From Niebla homalea (Eukaryota; Ascomycota; Lecanoromycetes; Lecanorales; Ramalinaceae): a stretch of 64,000 nt of DNA. The notes under the pieces were generated by a model, which did not search any database, was not told where the DNA came from, and saw only the letters and a program-made list of their open reading frames with translations. The stretch is from positions 62,001 to 126,000 of the forward strand of contig JAHGAU010000022.1 of assembly GCA_019925105.1 (NCBI GenBank), in the 5' to 3' direction. The translations under genes were made by a program, and so were the position numbers. Positions 1 to 12,225 of this stretch are shown here, piece by piece (position 1 is the stretch's first letter; the number at the start of each line of letters is the position of its first letter).

Positions 1-3000
1 ATTATAAAAAGAAATAACCGTTAAATACGCGGAAAAAAAGCAAAAAAAAAGAAAAAACGGTAAGGGCATTAAAAGGTTTTTTTATAATTATATAAAAGGA
101 TATTACGTTAAAGACCTAATTAATACTATAAATTAAGCTACGGAAAGTAAAAGACTTTTACGTAAATACGGAAAAAAATTTAAGGGAGTTAAAAAGGTTA
201 CGTGGAGCTTAAAGGGCGATAATAAAAACGTTAATAAACGGAGGCAAAAGGAAATAGAAAGGATATATATAAAGTAAGGGAGTAACGGGGAGGCTTTAAA
301 AAAAAGAATAAGGATAAATTAAGTAATAAAAACTATAAAAGCAATATTAATATTAACGGTAAAAAAGGTAAAAATGGGGGAGAAAATAATAACGTTAAAG
401 AAAATAAAAATAATAATTATATAACTATCAGGCGAAAAAGATAAAAATATAATAATAAAGGTAAACCCGCTATAATTAATAAAGGCGTTTAAGGTAACGG
501 GAAAGCTATTAATAAAATAGATTATTACAATATATAAGCTATAAAGCGGGGATATTTTCCTTAATATAACCTTATTAAAAATAAAAGAAAAGCTAGAAAA
601 GTTAAAGGGATAAACCGGTAAAAAAGGGTATAAAACGATAAAGGTATTAAGGTAATCCTTTATTATTACGGTAAACAGGATATACTTAATAAAGTTTACG
701 GGGGAAAAGGGGAAATTACCTTAAAGCGGATAAAAAAGGAGAATACGGTTTTTTATTTTAAATTAAAGATCGTTAATTATAGTCTTCTTTTATAATAAAA
801 AGGTTAAACGTTTTTAATTATATAAAGAAATACTTTACGATTATTTTAAGTATAACGTTAATAAAAATATATAACGATATCCTTAATAAAGGGATAATAA
901 AAAGTAAGTCTTTTAAATTAATGAAACCTTAAAACCGGGTAGCGGATATTTATTAATATTTTAAATATTAAAAGTATAAATATATTATTACGAGGTATTT
1001 TAATAGTATAAAATATATAATATATATTAAAAGGTATAATACGTATAAATACGCTAGCTTAATAATAAAAAACTTAATAAAAAACGCGCTAAAATATATA
1101 GTATATAATAATAATAATTACTTAATATAAAACTTATAGTATATAGTAAAAACGAAAAAAACTTAATATAAAGAAATTAGGATAATAATTAAGGTTTAAC
1201 TTTATAACTCGTATAAATTTAGACCAATAAAGTAATTAAAAACGGTCTTAAAACGTAAATAAAACTTATTAAATAAGGAAAAGTAAAACGTAATAATTAA
1301 TAACGTAAAAAAGAAGAAGTTTATAGCAATATTAACTTTTAAAGTTAACCGTTTAACCGGGATTATTATTATAATAAGAAAATTAAAATAAATAATACTT
1401 AACTTTAAAAAGAAACCATTTATATAAATAAAAATTAATAAGGAAAACCCGATAAACGTTAATATTTAATATATTTACGCTTTTAAGGGTAATATAATAT
1501 AATATATATAGAAAAGCAATTAAAGCTATAATACCAATATTTAAATTTAAAAAGGTAAAGGATATTAATATTATAATAATATAGGAACCGTTATATAATC
1601 CGTATATTTATTCTTTAATTAATTTAAAAGATAATTTCTATTTAACCTTTAAGGATAATAAAACGATATAAATATACTTTTTATTAATAAAAGGTTAAAT
1701 ATAAATAACTAAGACGTTATTTATTACGGAGGGAACCTATATATACTCCGGATTATATAAGAAGGGGATATTAAGGGCAATTTAAATATTTATAATATAT
1801 ATAATCCGTTACCGGTTAATAAAAAAAAAAACTTTTTACGATTTTATTACTTAAGGATATTATAATTATATTTAATAAATACCTCTTAATAAAAGATTTT
1901 AATTTTTATTATATTTAAAAAAATAAAAATAATTATATAATTTATTATATTGAATTTAAGCAGCTATTAATAATTATTATACGGTTTACCCTACGTTATT
2001 AACGTTAAAAAAAGTTATTATATAAAAAAGCCGTAAACTTAAAATTATAATTAATTTAATATTTAATTTGGAAAATATTATTAACTTAATTATAATATAT
2101 GGACCCTAAAAAAACCTAAAATACGGTTCGGATTACGTCCCGATATAAATGACCTTAAATTAATCCGTTAATACGACTCCGTTTTTACCGTTTTAATAAA
2201 CGTAAAAAACAATTAAAGAAGTTAAGGTATTTATAAAAACGATAAAAATAATATTTTAATTAACGAAACTCCCTTAACTTAATAATAAAAAATAGATTAA
2301 CCATTTTATAAAGCGGGTAATAAAAACTTTAAATAAAGTAATTAACGTTATAATCTTAATAATAAAACCGTTTTAAAGAGTTAAAATTTATTAAAATAAA
2401 AAATATATAAAAATAATTATAAAAATAAAAACGCTTATAAAATAAACTATTAAATATAAAAACCGGGAAACGCTTTAATAATTAAAGGAAACTTAAAAAA
2501 AAAAAAAAAAAGGAAAAAAAATTATTTAAAAATTAAATAAATATACTTCCGGGTTATAATATATAACTTAACGGTTTCTTTTTATAATATTTAAAAGTTA
2601 ATAAAATATAATAAAAAATAAAATAAGAAACTTAAATTTATTTTTAAGTTTTTACCCTTAAAAAGACCAGATAATACGGTAATAAATACTTTTAATAATA
2701 AAATTAAAACTCTTAAAAAAACGTTTTTCTTCCGTTACCGGAAGTTAATTTAATAGATATTAACGGTATAATATATCCTAAATTAATAATAATAAGTAAA
2801 ATAATAACTTAAGAAATAATAATTAAAGCGATTAATAAACCGAAGAAAAATAAAGCTTCCGGACTTAACGGTATATTAAATAAATTCCTATTTATAATAA
2901 TATCGCCATTTTTCAAAGGTTTTTATTTACTTATTTTAAGCTTATTTTAATATAGGATATTATCCCCGTAAATTTAAAGAGGTTAAAACGATTATCCTTA

Positions 3001-5340
3001 AGAAGCCGATTAAGTTAATTTACTTAAAAATAAAATTATATAAACTTATAGTATTTCTTTATGCGTTAAAGAAAACTTTAAAGATAATAATTATAAAGAT
3101 CTTAAATAATTACGTAAAAAAGTATAAATTGCTTTTTAATTAATAAATAAAAATAAGAAAAAAATGGTTAACGGAGATAACTCTTAAAGGCTTAATCAAT
3201 AACGTATATACGGTATAAGGTTATAAAAAGAAATAAGTTATGAGTTTTTTTCCTTAAATATTATAAGGGCGTTTAATAAAGTAAATTATTAAAGGTTATT
3301 ATATAATTTATAGAAAAAGGGGGTTTTATTTTTTTTATAAATTAAATAAAGAATTTCTTAAATAATTAAGCAACGTTAATTAGCTTAAGATAAAAGATAA
3401 ATACGATAAAGCCCGTAATAATAAAAATTCCTTAAAGATTATTTATCTCCTTAATCTTATTTTTATTCTTTAACGGCCTACTTATTAAAGACTTAATAAA
3501 ACTAAAATAAAAGGTTTAAATAAAAACTCTATTAATAATATTTATTTTTTAACCTATAATACGTCCACTTATATAAACTATTTAAAGCTGAAATAAACTT
3601 ATAAAGTCTACTTATAATAAATAAAGATATATAAGGCTTAATTCACCTTATATAAGTATAAGTTTATTTATATAATAAGGAGCCTAAAGCTGTATAATAT
3701 AATAGCTATAATAAACTTAAATAATATAATAATAAAACCGGAAGTTAATATTAAAATACTTGGTTTATAAGTTAATAAGAAATTAAATTAAAAGGACTAT
3801 ATAAAAAAGGTTTAAAAGAAAATAATTTTATAAGAAAAAGGCCTTATTTATTTTATGGCGTTAACGTAAAAAGCTACCTTATAGAAGGCTAGAGCCGTTT
3901 ATTAAGCGGTTATAAAGTTTACGATAATATATATAATAATTATTTAATACGTACTTAAAAGCACGTTTAAATATAGGAAAAAGTTTATTTAATAATTATA
4001 GAAAATTTAAAACCGATATTTAAAAGTAATAAATAAAACATATAAAGTGACTCCCGTCCCGGTACTGGAATCTGAAATCTTTATACTATTAATAAAGCTG
4101 GCCTTAAATTAAATAATTATTTAAATAAAATTTCAAAAAGTATAAACTTAATTACGTTAATAGGAAATAAATATATTCATTAAAACTATAAAAGTCCTTA
4201 AATAAATAAATATAAAAAAACGGTACTTACCCCTTTTATGGAAGTTAAATTAAAGTAAGTTAAAAAAGAAATTAATATAACTTACGTTTAAGAAGTTAAC
4301 GTAAAAGTATATGAACTTTTATTTAAAATAAAAACGGCGGAAAAAAAGAAAACCGTAAGGGCGAAATTAATAGCGATTACTTTATAAATTATAGGGAGGT
4401 AAATAAAACGTTAATATAAATATAAAGAATTAATCCCTTAAGGGTAACGGTACCCGGTACTAGATAATAATAAAATTATTAATAAATATCTCCGGCGTTA
4501 TAAGATTATAATAAAAAATAATAATACGTTAATAATTTAACTCCGGATAAATAAAAACGGTTTAGCCTATTTCCTTTTTTATCGTATATACCGGTAACCG
4601 GATTAATATTAATTACGAATATAAATAATAAAAACAGAATACTATATATATATTAATTTTTTATTTATTATTTAAAGAGCTTAAACCGGGATTAATTAAA
4701 AGGGTAAGGATTAACGATTATTATTAAATACTTATTAATAAAAAGGGTATTAAGGTAACTATTAAATTTATAATAATTACAGGCTTATTACTATAATTCA
4801 GCTTAATTAAAGAAATAAATAAAGTAATTAAGGATTTAACTAAGAAATCTCGCCGTTAATTTAAAGGTAAAAAGTAACGGCGGAAAAACTATACTTAATA
4901 AAGGGTTAAAGGGGCTATAAATATTAAAGCGGTATAAAAAGTAATACTATATTGGTTAATAAAATTAAATAAATAAAATAATAATAATATATATATTAAT
5001 AAGGATATTTAATAATATAATCGGAATTTTAAAATTTTAATATTAAATAGACCCGTAAAGTAACGGAAGAACAATAAATTTAAAGGTAACTTTTAAATAA
5101 ATTCGGTCATAATATTATAAGTTTTTTTAGAAAAACATATAAATAAATTCTTACTCTTTAAATAATTATAAATGCTTTTAACTTTTAAGACGTAAGTAAA
5201 GGCTAGGTAAATACCGGTTTTTATTCCTAACGTTATAGATATCGGGTTTTTACGGTTATTAATAAGGTTAAATAACCGAGTATTAAAGAACGCCGGAATT
5301 AGCTTAGCTAGATCCGTAGTATAAATCAATCAATCAGTCA
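1..5340 (+). mobile_element. LINE copy 1 (Tad1/jockey-like), RIP-mutated, 5' end outside window
   Basis: This is a non-LTR retrotransposon copy. It aligns by eye over its whole length with the better-bounded copies A (35156-52529) and B. The window opens roughly 440 bases inside the element, judged against copy A. ORF1 zinc-knuckle remains lie near 945-1090. An endonuclease block reading K-D-F-N-F-Y-Y at about 1891-1915 corresponds to the GDFNLHH motif of APE-type LINEs. The catalytic FVDD of the reverse transcriptase is reduced to S-I-N-N at 3528-3539, followed by I-Y-F-L-T-Y. The 3' end is the family block 'gccggaattagcttagcta' plus a short (ATCA)n tail ending near 5340. Stops occur every few codons and fit C-to-T or G-to-A change, so the copy is dead. 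Confidence 0.85.
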
Positions 5341-6456
5341 ATAATAAAGTAAAAGGATATTACGTTAAAAACCTAATTAATATTATAAATTAAATTAAAA
5401 AACGTAAGGGACTTTTATATAAAAATAAAAATAAAATTAAGGAAAACAGAACGTTTACGGGGTTCTTAAGGGGCGGGAGTAAAAACGTTGATAAAAAGTA
5501 AAAACGCGGCTTAAAATTAAAAATATAAAGCGAGGGTATAAAAATAATAACCTTTTAAACGAAAGAAAACTAAGTAATAAAAGTAATAAAAAAATACATA
5601 TAATAAAGAATAAAAGGATAACGGAAAAAAAAAATAATTATATTAAAGAAAGCGAAGATAATAACGGTCCGTTTATTTAATAATAAGGAAAAAAATATAA
5701 TTACGGAAGTAAACCCGTTATAATTAATAAAAGCTTTTAAAATAATAACGGAATTATTAATAAAGTAGATTGTTACGGTATATAAATTATAAAATAAAGA
5801 TATTTTTTTTAAATAACGTTATTAAAAACGAAAGAAAACTTAAAGAGGTTTAAAGCTTAAATTAATAAAAGAAAATATAAATTAATTAAGGTCTTAAGGT
5901 AATCGTTTATTATCGCGGTAAATAAGATATACTTATTACGTTTTATAAAAACCGAAAAAAATTATATTAAGGAGTATAAAAAGGGAGAATACGGTTTTTA
6001 TTTAAAGCTTAAGATTATTAACTATAAGCTTCCTCCGGTAATAGAAAGATTTAACTTTTTAATATATATAAAAAGGTATTTTATTATTATATTAAATATA
6101 ATATTAATAAAGATATATAATAATATTTTAAATAAAAAAATTATTAAAAAGGGATTTCTTAAAATAACTTAATTATAAAATAAAACGGCGGATATTTATT
6201 AATATTTTAAATATTAAAATTATAAATATATTATTATAAAATACTTTAATATTATAAAATATACAGTTTACGTTAAGGGTTCTGATACTTATAAATATAT
6301 AGAATTAATAATTAAGGGGCTTATAAAAAACGTATTTAAATATATTATATATAATAAGGAAAGATATTTAATATAAGATTTTAAATATATAATAAAAGCT
6401 AAAGAAATTAAACGTAAAAAAACTTAAATAACTATAAAAATCTAACGGTATAATAT
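5341..6456 (+). mobile_element. LINE copy B, 5' segment
   Basis: This plus-strand LINE starts directly after the tail of copy 1, at a point equivalent to base 35687 of copy A, so about 530 bases of its 5' end are missing here. They may lie to the left of copy 1, outside the window, if copy 1 inserted into B. It holds ORF1, with the CCHC-knuckle remains near 6188-6330. It stops at 6456, where the antisense element m1 inserted, and resumes at 12226. Confidence 0.8.
6444..6456. repeat. Target-site duplication of m1, left copy
   Basis: The 13 bases aacggtataatat occur here and again exactly at 12226-12238. They flank the minus-strand LINE m1, and the LINE B sequence reads continuously through a single copy. 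A duplication of this length is usual for LINE insertion. Confidence 0.9.
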
Positions 6457-6999
6457 TGATTGATTGATTGATTTATACTACGGATCTAGCTGAGCTAATT
6501 CCGGCGTTCCCTAATACTCGGCTATTTAGCCTTATTAATAACCGTAAAAAACCCGATATCTATAATATTAGGAATAAAAACCGGTATTTACCCAGTTTTT
6601 ATTTACGTTTTAAGGGCTAAGAATATCTATAACCATTTAAAGAGTAAAAATTTATTTATACGCTTTTTTAAGAAAACTTATAATATTATAATTGAATTTA
6701 CTTAAGGTTTACTTTTAAACTTATTATTCTTTTATTACCTTACGGGTTTATTTAATCTTAAAATTTTAGAATTCTAATTATATTATTAAATATCTTTATT
6801 AATATGTATATTATTATTACCTTATTTATATAACTTTACCGACCAATATAATATCGTTTTTTATATTGCCCCGGTATTTATAGCCTTTTTAACCCTTTAT
6901 TAAATATAGTTTTCCCGCTATTACTTTTTACCCCCGGGTTGACGGCGAGGTTTCTTAATTAAGTTTTTGATTACTTCCTTTATTTCCTTAATTAAGCTA

Positions 7000-9900
7000 A
7001 ACTATAATAATAAACCCGTAGTTATTATAAATCTAACGGCCGCCTTAATACCCTTTTTATTAATAAGCATTTAACGATAGTCGTTAATCCTTACCCTTTT
7101 AATTAATCCTAGTTTAAGCTCCTTAAATAATAAATAGGAAATTAATATATATACGGCGTTTTACTTTCGTTATTTATATTTATAATTAATATTAATTTAA
7201 TTATTAATATATATAATAAAGAAGAAATAAATTAAATTGTTTTTATTTATCCGGAGTTAAATTATTAATATATTATTATTTTTCTTTATAATCTTATAAC
7301 GTTAAAAATATTTATTAATAATCTCGTCGTTATTTAACACCGGGTATTATTACCCTTAAAAGATTAATTCTTTATATTTACGTTAATACTTTATTTATCT
7401 CTTTATAATTTATAGGGTAATTATTATTAATTTTACCTTTATAGTCTTCTTCTTTTCCGTTACTTTTACTTTAAATAAGAGTTTATATACTTTTACGTTA
7501 ACTTTTTAAACGTAAATTAAATCGATTTCTTTTTTAACTTACTTTAATTTAACTTCTATAAAAAAAGTAAGTATTACTTTTTTACGTTTTCTTATTTAAG
7601 GCCTTTTATAATTTTAATAAATATATTTATTTCCTATTAATATAATTAAGTTTATACCTTTTTTAAGTTTTATTTAAGCGATTATTTAATTTAAGGCCAG
7701 CTTTATTAATAATATTAAGACCTTAGATTTTAATACCGGGACGGAAGTCACTTTATATACTTTATTTATTATTTTTAAGCATTGGTTTTAAACCTTTTAT
7801 AATTACCGGATAGGCTTTTTCTTATATTTAAACGTATTTTTAAGTACGTATTAAATAGTTATTACGTATATTATTGCAGGCTTTATAACCGCTTAATAAA
7901 CGGTTTTAACCTTCTATAAGGTAATTCCTTATATTAATACCGTAAGGTAAATAAGGCTTTTTTCCTGCGAAATTATCTTTTTTTAAACCTTTTTTATATG
8001 GTTTTTTTAGTTTAATTTCTTATTAATTTATAAGTTAAGTATCCTAATATTGGCTTCCGGTTTTATTATTATATTATTTAAGTTTACTATAGCTATTATA
8101 TTATATAGCTTTAAACTCCTTATTATATAAATAAGCTTATACTTATATAGAATGAATTAAGTTTTATATATTTTTACTTATCGTAAATAAACTTTATAAG
8201 TTTATTTTAACTTTAAATAATTTATATAAATAAATATATTATAAGTTAAGAAATAAATATTATTAATAAAGCTTTTTATTTAAACCTTTTATTTTAACTT
8301 TATTAAGTCTTTAATAAACGGGCCGTTAAAGAATAAGAATAAAATTAAGAAAATAAGTAACCTTTAAGGAATCCCTGTTATTGCGGGCTTTATCGTATTT
8401 ATTTTCTATCTTAGGTTAATTAACGTCGCTTAATTACTTAAGAAACTCTTTATTTAATTTATAAGGAAAGGTAAAACCTTTTTTTTTTTCCGTAAATTAT
8501 ATAGTAACTTTTAGTAATTTATTTTATTAAATGCCTTTATAATATTTAAAGAAAAAAGACTTATAACGTACTTCTTCTTATAGCCTTATATTGTATATAC
8601 GTTATTAATTAAGTTTTTAAAAGCCGTCTCCGTTAACTGTCCTTTTCTTACCCTTATTTATTAATTGGGGAGCAGTTTATACCCTTTTACGTAATTACTT
8701 AAGATCTTTATAATTACCGTTTTTAAAGCCTTTTTTAATATATAAAAGAATATTATAAATTTATATAATTTTATTTTTAAGTAATTTAATTTAACCGGCT
8801 TCTTAAGGATAATTATCTTAATCTCTTTAAATCTATAAAGGTAATATTTTATATTAAAATAAACTTAAAATAAATAAGTAAAAACCTTTTTAAATAATAA
8901 CGTTACTATAAATAGGAATTTATTTAATATACTATTAAGTCCGGGGGCTTTATCTTTCTTTAACTTATTAATCGCCTTAATTATTATCTCCTGGGTTATT
9001 ATTTTATTTATTATTATTAATTTAGGATATACCGTATTATCGATATTTACTAGGTTAACTTCCGGTAACGGGGGAAAAAACGCCTTTTTAAGAGCCTTAA
9101 TTTTACCATTAAAGGTATTTATTATTATACCGTCTGGTCTTTTTAGGGGTAAAAACTTGGGGATAAATTTGGGTTTCCCACTCTGTTCCCTACCGTATTT
9201 TACTAGCTTTTAAATATTATAAGGGGAAACCGCCGAGTTATATATTATAGCCCGGAAGTATATTTACTTAACCTTCCGGATAATTTTCTTTTTTTTTTTA
9301 AGCTTTTTTTAGCTATTAAAGCGTTTCCCGGTTTTTATATTTAATAGCTTGCTTTATAAGCGCTTTTACCTTTATAGTCGCCTTTATATATTCCTTATTT
9401 TAATAAGTTTTAACTTTTTAAGATAACTTTATTATTAAGATTATAACGTTAATTATTTCGTTTAAAGTTTTTATTACCCGCTTTATAAAATAGTTGATTT
9501 ATTCCTTATTATTAAGCTAGGGACGTTCCGTTAATTAAGATATTATTTTTATTATTTTTATTAATATTTTGGTTTGCTTAATTATTTTTTACGCTTATTT
9601 AAACGGTAAAAGCGGAATTACGTTAATAAATTAATTTAAAGTTATTTATATTAAGACGTAATTTAAATTATATTTTAGGTTTTTCAGGGTCCGTATATTA
9701 TAATTAAGTTAATAATACCTTCCGAACTAAATATTAAGTCGATTATAATCTTAAATTTATAACTTTCTTATATAATAGCCTTTTTCGGTATTAATAACGT
9801 AATATTAAATCGTATAATAATTATTAATAACTTTTTAAATTCAATATAATTAATCGTATAACCGTCCTTATTTTATTAAACGTAATAAAGATTAAAGTCC

Positions 9901-10650
9901 CTTATTAAAAGGTGCTTATTAAGTACGACTATAATATCTTTAAGTAACGGGATTATAAAGGGTTTCTTTTTATTAATTAATAACGGATTATACGTATTAT
10001 AAATATTTAAAATACCCTTAATATCCCTTTCTTATACGATCCGGAGTATATATAGGTTCCCTCCGTAATAAATAACGTCCTAGCTATTTATATTTAACCT
10101 TTTATTAATAAAGAAATATATCCGTATTATTTTATTACTTTTAAAGGTTAAATAAAAATTATTTTCCGGGTTAATTAAAAAGTAAATATATAGACTATAT
10201 AATAACTTTTATATCGTTATAATATTAATATCCTTTATTTTTTTAAATTTAAATATCGGTATTATAGTTTTAATTGCTTTTTTACGTACGTTATATTATA
10301 TTACCCTTAAAAGCATAAATATATTAAATATTAATGTCCGTCGGGTTTTTTTCATTAACTTTTATTTATATAAACGGTTTTTTTTTTTTAAGGTTAAGCG
10401 TTATTTATTTTAATCTTTTTACTACGATAATAATCCCGGTTAAGTAACCGGCCTTAAAGGTTAATATTATTATAAGTTTCCTCTTTTTTACGCTATTAAT
10501 TACCGCGTTTTATTTTTCTTTATTTAATAAGCTCTATTTATATCTTAAGACAGTCTTTAATTACTTTGCCGGTTTAAGTTTATACAAGTTATAACGTTAA
10601 ACCTTAACCGTTATCCTAATCTTTTTACGTTAAGTCTTTTTTATTCTTAT
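7000..10650 (-). pseudogene. LINE m1 ORF2 remnant: APE endonuclease plus reverse transcriptase
   Basis: These boundaries are approximate. In the living family this protein nicks target DNA and copies the element RNA onto it. Two anchors support the call. A GDFNLHH-type endonuclease block sits at 9881-9903, where G is lost and the H residues read Y, as CAT-to-TAT predicts. An FVDD-type catalytic block sits at 8259-8270, reading F-I-N-N, as GAT-to-AAT predicts. About 1.6 kb separates them, a normal APE-to-RT spacing. An RNase H domain is often present in this clade, but I could not recognise one. The many stops leave no useful open frame. Confidence 0.7.
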
Positions 10651-10679
10651 TATATATTATAAGTTTTATGTTAAGTAGT

Positions 10680-11600
10680 TATTATTACCGTACGCTATAT
10701 ATTTCGGCGCGTTTTTTATTAAACTTTTTATTATTAAGTTAACGTATTTATACGTATTATACCCTTTAATATATATTACGTATTTTATATTATTAAGGCA
10801 CTTCGTAATAATATATTTATACCTTTAATATTTAAAGTATTAATAAATATCCGTTACCCGGTCTTAAGGTCTCGTTAATTTAAGGGATTTACCCTTTATT
10901 ACCCCTTTATTGAAGATATCGTTATATATCCTTATTAACGTTATATTTAGAATAATTATAAAGTATCTTTTTATACGACCGAAAACGTTTAACCTTTTTA
11001 TTATAGCGGGAAGGTTATAATTAACGATCTTTAACCTAGGGTAGAAAACCATATTCTCTTTCTTTATTTACTTTAAAGTAACTTCCCCTTCCTCCTTTAT
11101 AAATTTTACTAAATATATCCCGTTTACCGTAATAATAAAGGATTGCCTTAATATTTTTACTATTTTATATTTCCTTTTACCGGCTTATCTTTTTAACTTT
11201 TTTAGTTTTTCCCTCGTTTTTAATAAGGTTATATTAAGGAGGATATCCTTGCTTTATAGTTTACGTATTATAATAATTTATTTTATTAATAACTTTCCCG
11301 TTACCTTAAACGCCTTTATTAATTATAACGGGTTTATTTTTACCATTATATTCCTTTCTTTTTTACCCAATAATTATATAGTTATTATTTTTACCTTCCT
11401 TAATACTACCGTTTTCTTTTTTTATTTTTATTTCTTTTATTATTAACGCCGGCGCCGCCTTTATAACCCTTACTACTTAATTTATCCCCGTTCTTTTCCT
11501 TAAAGTTTTTTCCGTTATTTTTTTATTTTATATATATCCTTTTTATTTTTTTTTACCTCCGTTTACCGGCGCTTTTATTATTGCCCCTTAAGTTTTATAT
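10680..11600 (-). pseudogene. LINE m1 ORF1 remnant (CCHC zinc-knuckle protein)
   Basis: ORF1 proteins of this LINE class bind the element RNA. The stretch 10864-11052 is still open on the minus strand for 62 codons (it begins MVFYPRLKIVNYNLPAIIKR). It lies just upstream, in the sense direction, of the knuckle region near 10690-10860. In that region residues at Cys and His spacing now read Tyr, as expected after TGT-to-TAT and CAT-to-TAT. The same arrangement is seen in copies 1, B and A. The true 5' start cannot be fixed; I chose the upper limit only from similarity with the other copies. Confidence 0.55.
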
Positions 11601-12184
11601 AATTTCTTTAATTCCCTTAAACTTCTCCCCATTTTTACGTAAAAGTCTTTTATTTTTTATAGCCCAATTTATAGTATTAACTAGGTTTTTAACGTAATAT
11701 TCTTTTATATAATTATAAGGAAACCTTTTAATATTCTTATTGCTTTTTCTTTTTTTACTTTTCCTTTATATATTTAATAATTACCTTTTTTTATAATTTA
11801 TTTTTATTTATTTAATATTTCCTTATCTTTATTTAATTTTCTTTTAATTTATATATATTTAATAAAGCCTTTTACGCCTCCGTTTACCCTTTATTTATCC
11901 CTACGTACCGTTTTTATCCCTTCTGCCCTTTATTTATTACCCTTTATAATAATACCTTTATGCGTTATACGCGTCTTTTTACGCGTATTTTATTAATTAT
12001 AGGCTCTTTATTTAATTTAAGGCCTTTTTATCTCGTATTTATCGCGTTATTCATACGACTTATTACCGTTCCTATTAACCTGGGCCGCTTACTTTTCTTC
12101 CTTTTTTATCCTTACTATTATTCCGCTTCCGCCTATTATATTTAAGGTACTATCCTCACTATTACTTAAGTTATATATACGTAC

Positions 12185-12225
12185 ATCGTTTCTGACCTCT
12201 AGGGTCCCGTTGTTCGTCGCCATTC
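12185..12225 (-). promoter_or_regulatory. Conserved LINE 5' leader of m1
   Basis: On the minus strand this reads a leader with GGGACCC, a short spacer and AGGTC, followed by ACGATG. Nearly the same block occurs at the 5' ends of D (33592), A (35163), m2 (42620-42655) and m3 (51620-51662). It keeps unusual GC content for this window. LINEs of this type often carry an internal 5' promoter, so a promoter role is inferred rather than shown. Confidence 0.4.

Larger units (their letters stand above)
6457..12225 (-). mobile_element. LINE m1, full-length, antisense inside copy B
   Basis: This is a complete element of 5769 bases read on the minus strand. Its 3' tail (TGAT)4 begins at 6457 and is followed by the family 3' block with 'ctgagctaattccggcgttc'. 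The 5' end is the conserved leader around 12185-12225 ('gacctctagggtcccgttgt' on the plus strand). Both ends abut the same 13-base duplication. Coding remains on the minus strand run ORF1 (knuckles near 10690-10860), the APE motif (D-F-N-L-Y-Y at about 9881-9903) and the RT (F-I-N-N at 8259-8270). RIP has destroyed the frames. It is younger than copy B, which it interrupts. Confidence 0.9.

Noticed and set aside
11960..12145. Plus-strand frame of 61 codons, with a close relative at 51403-51585
   Set aside because: The similarity looked like conservation, but both lie antisense to the 5' regions of the LINEs m1 and m3 and are alike because the elements are copies.
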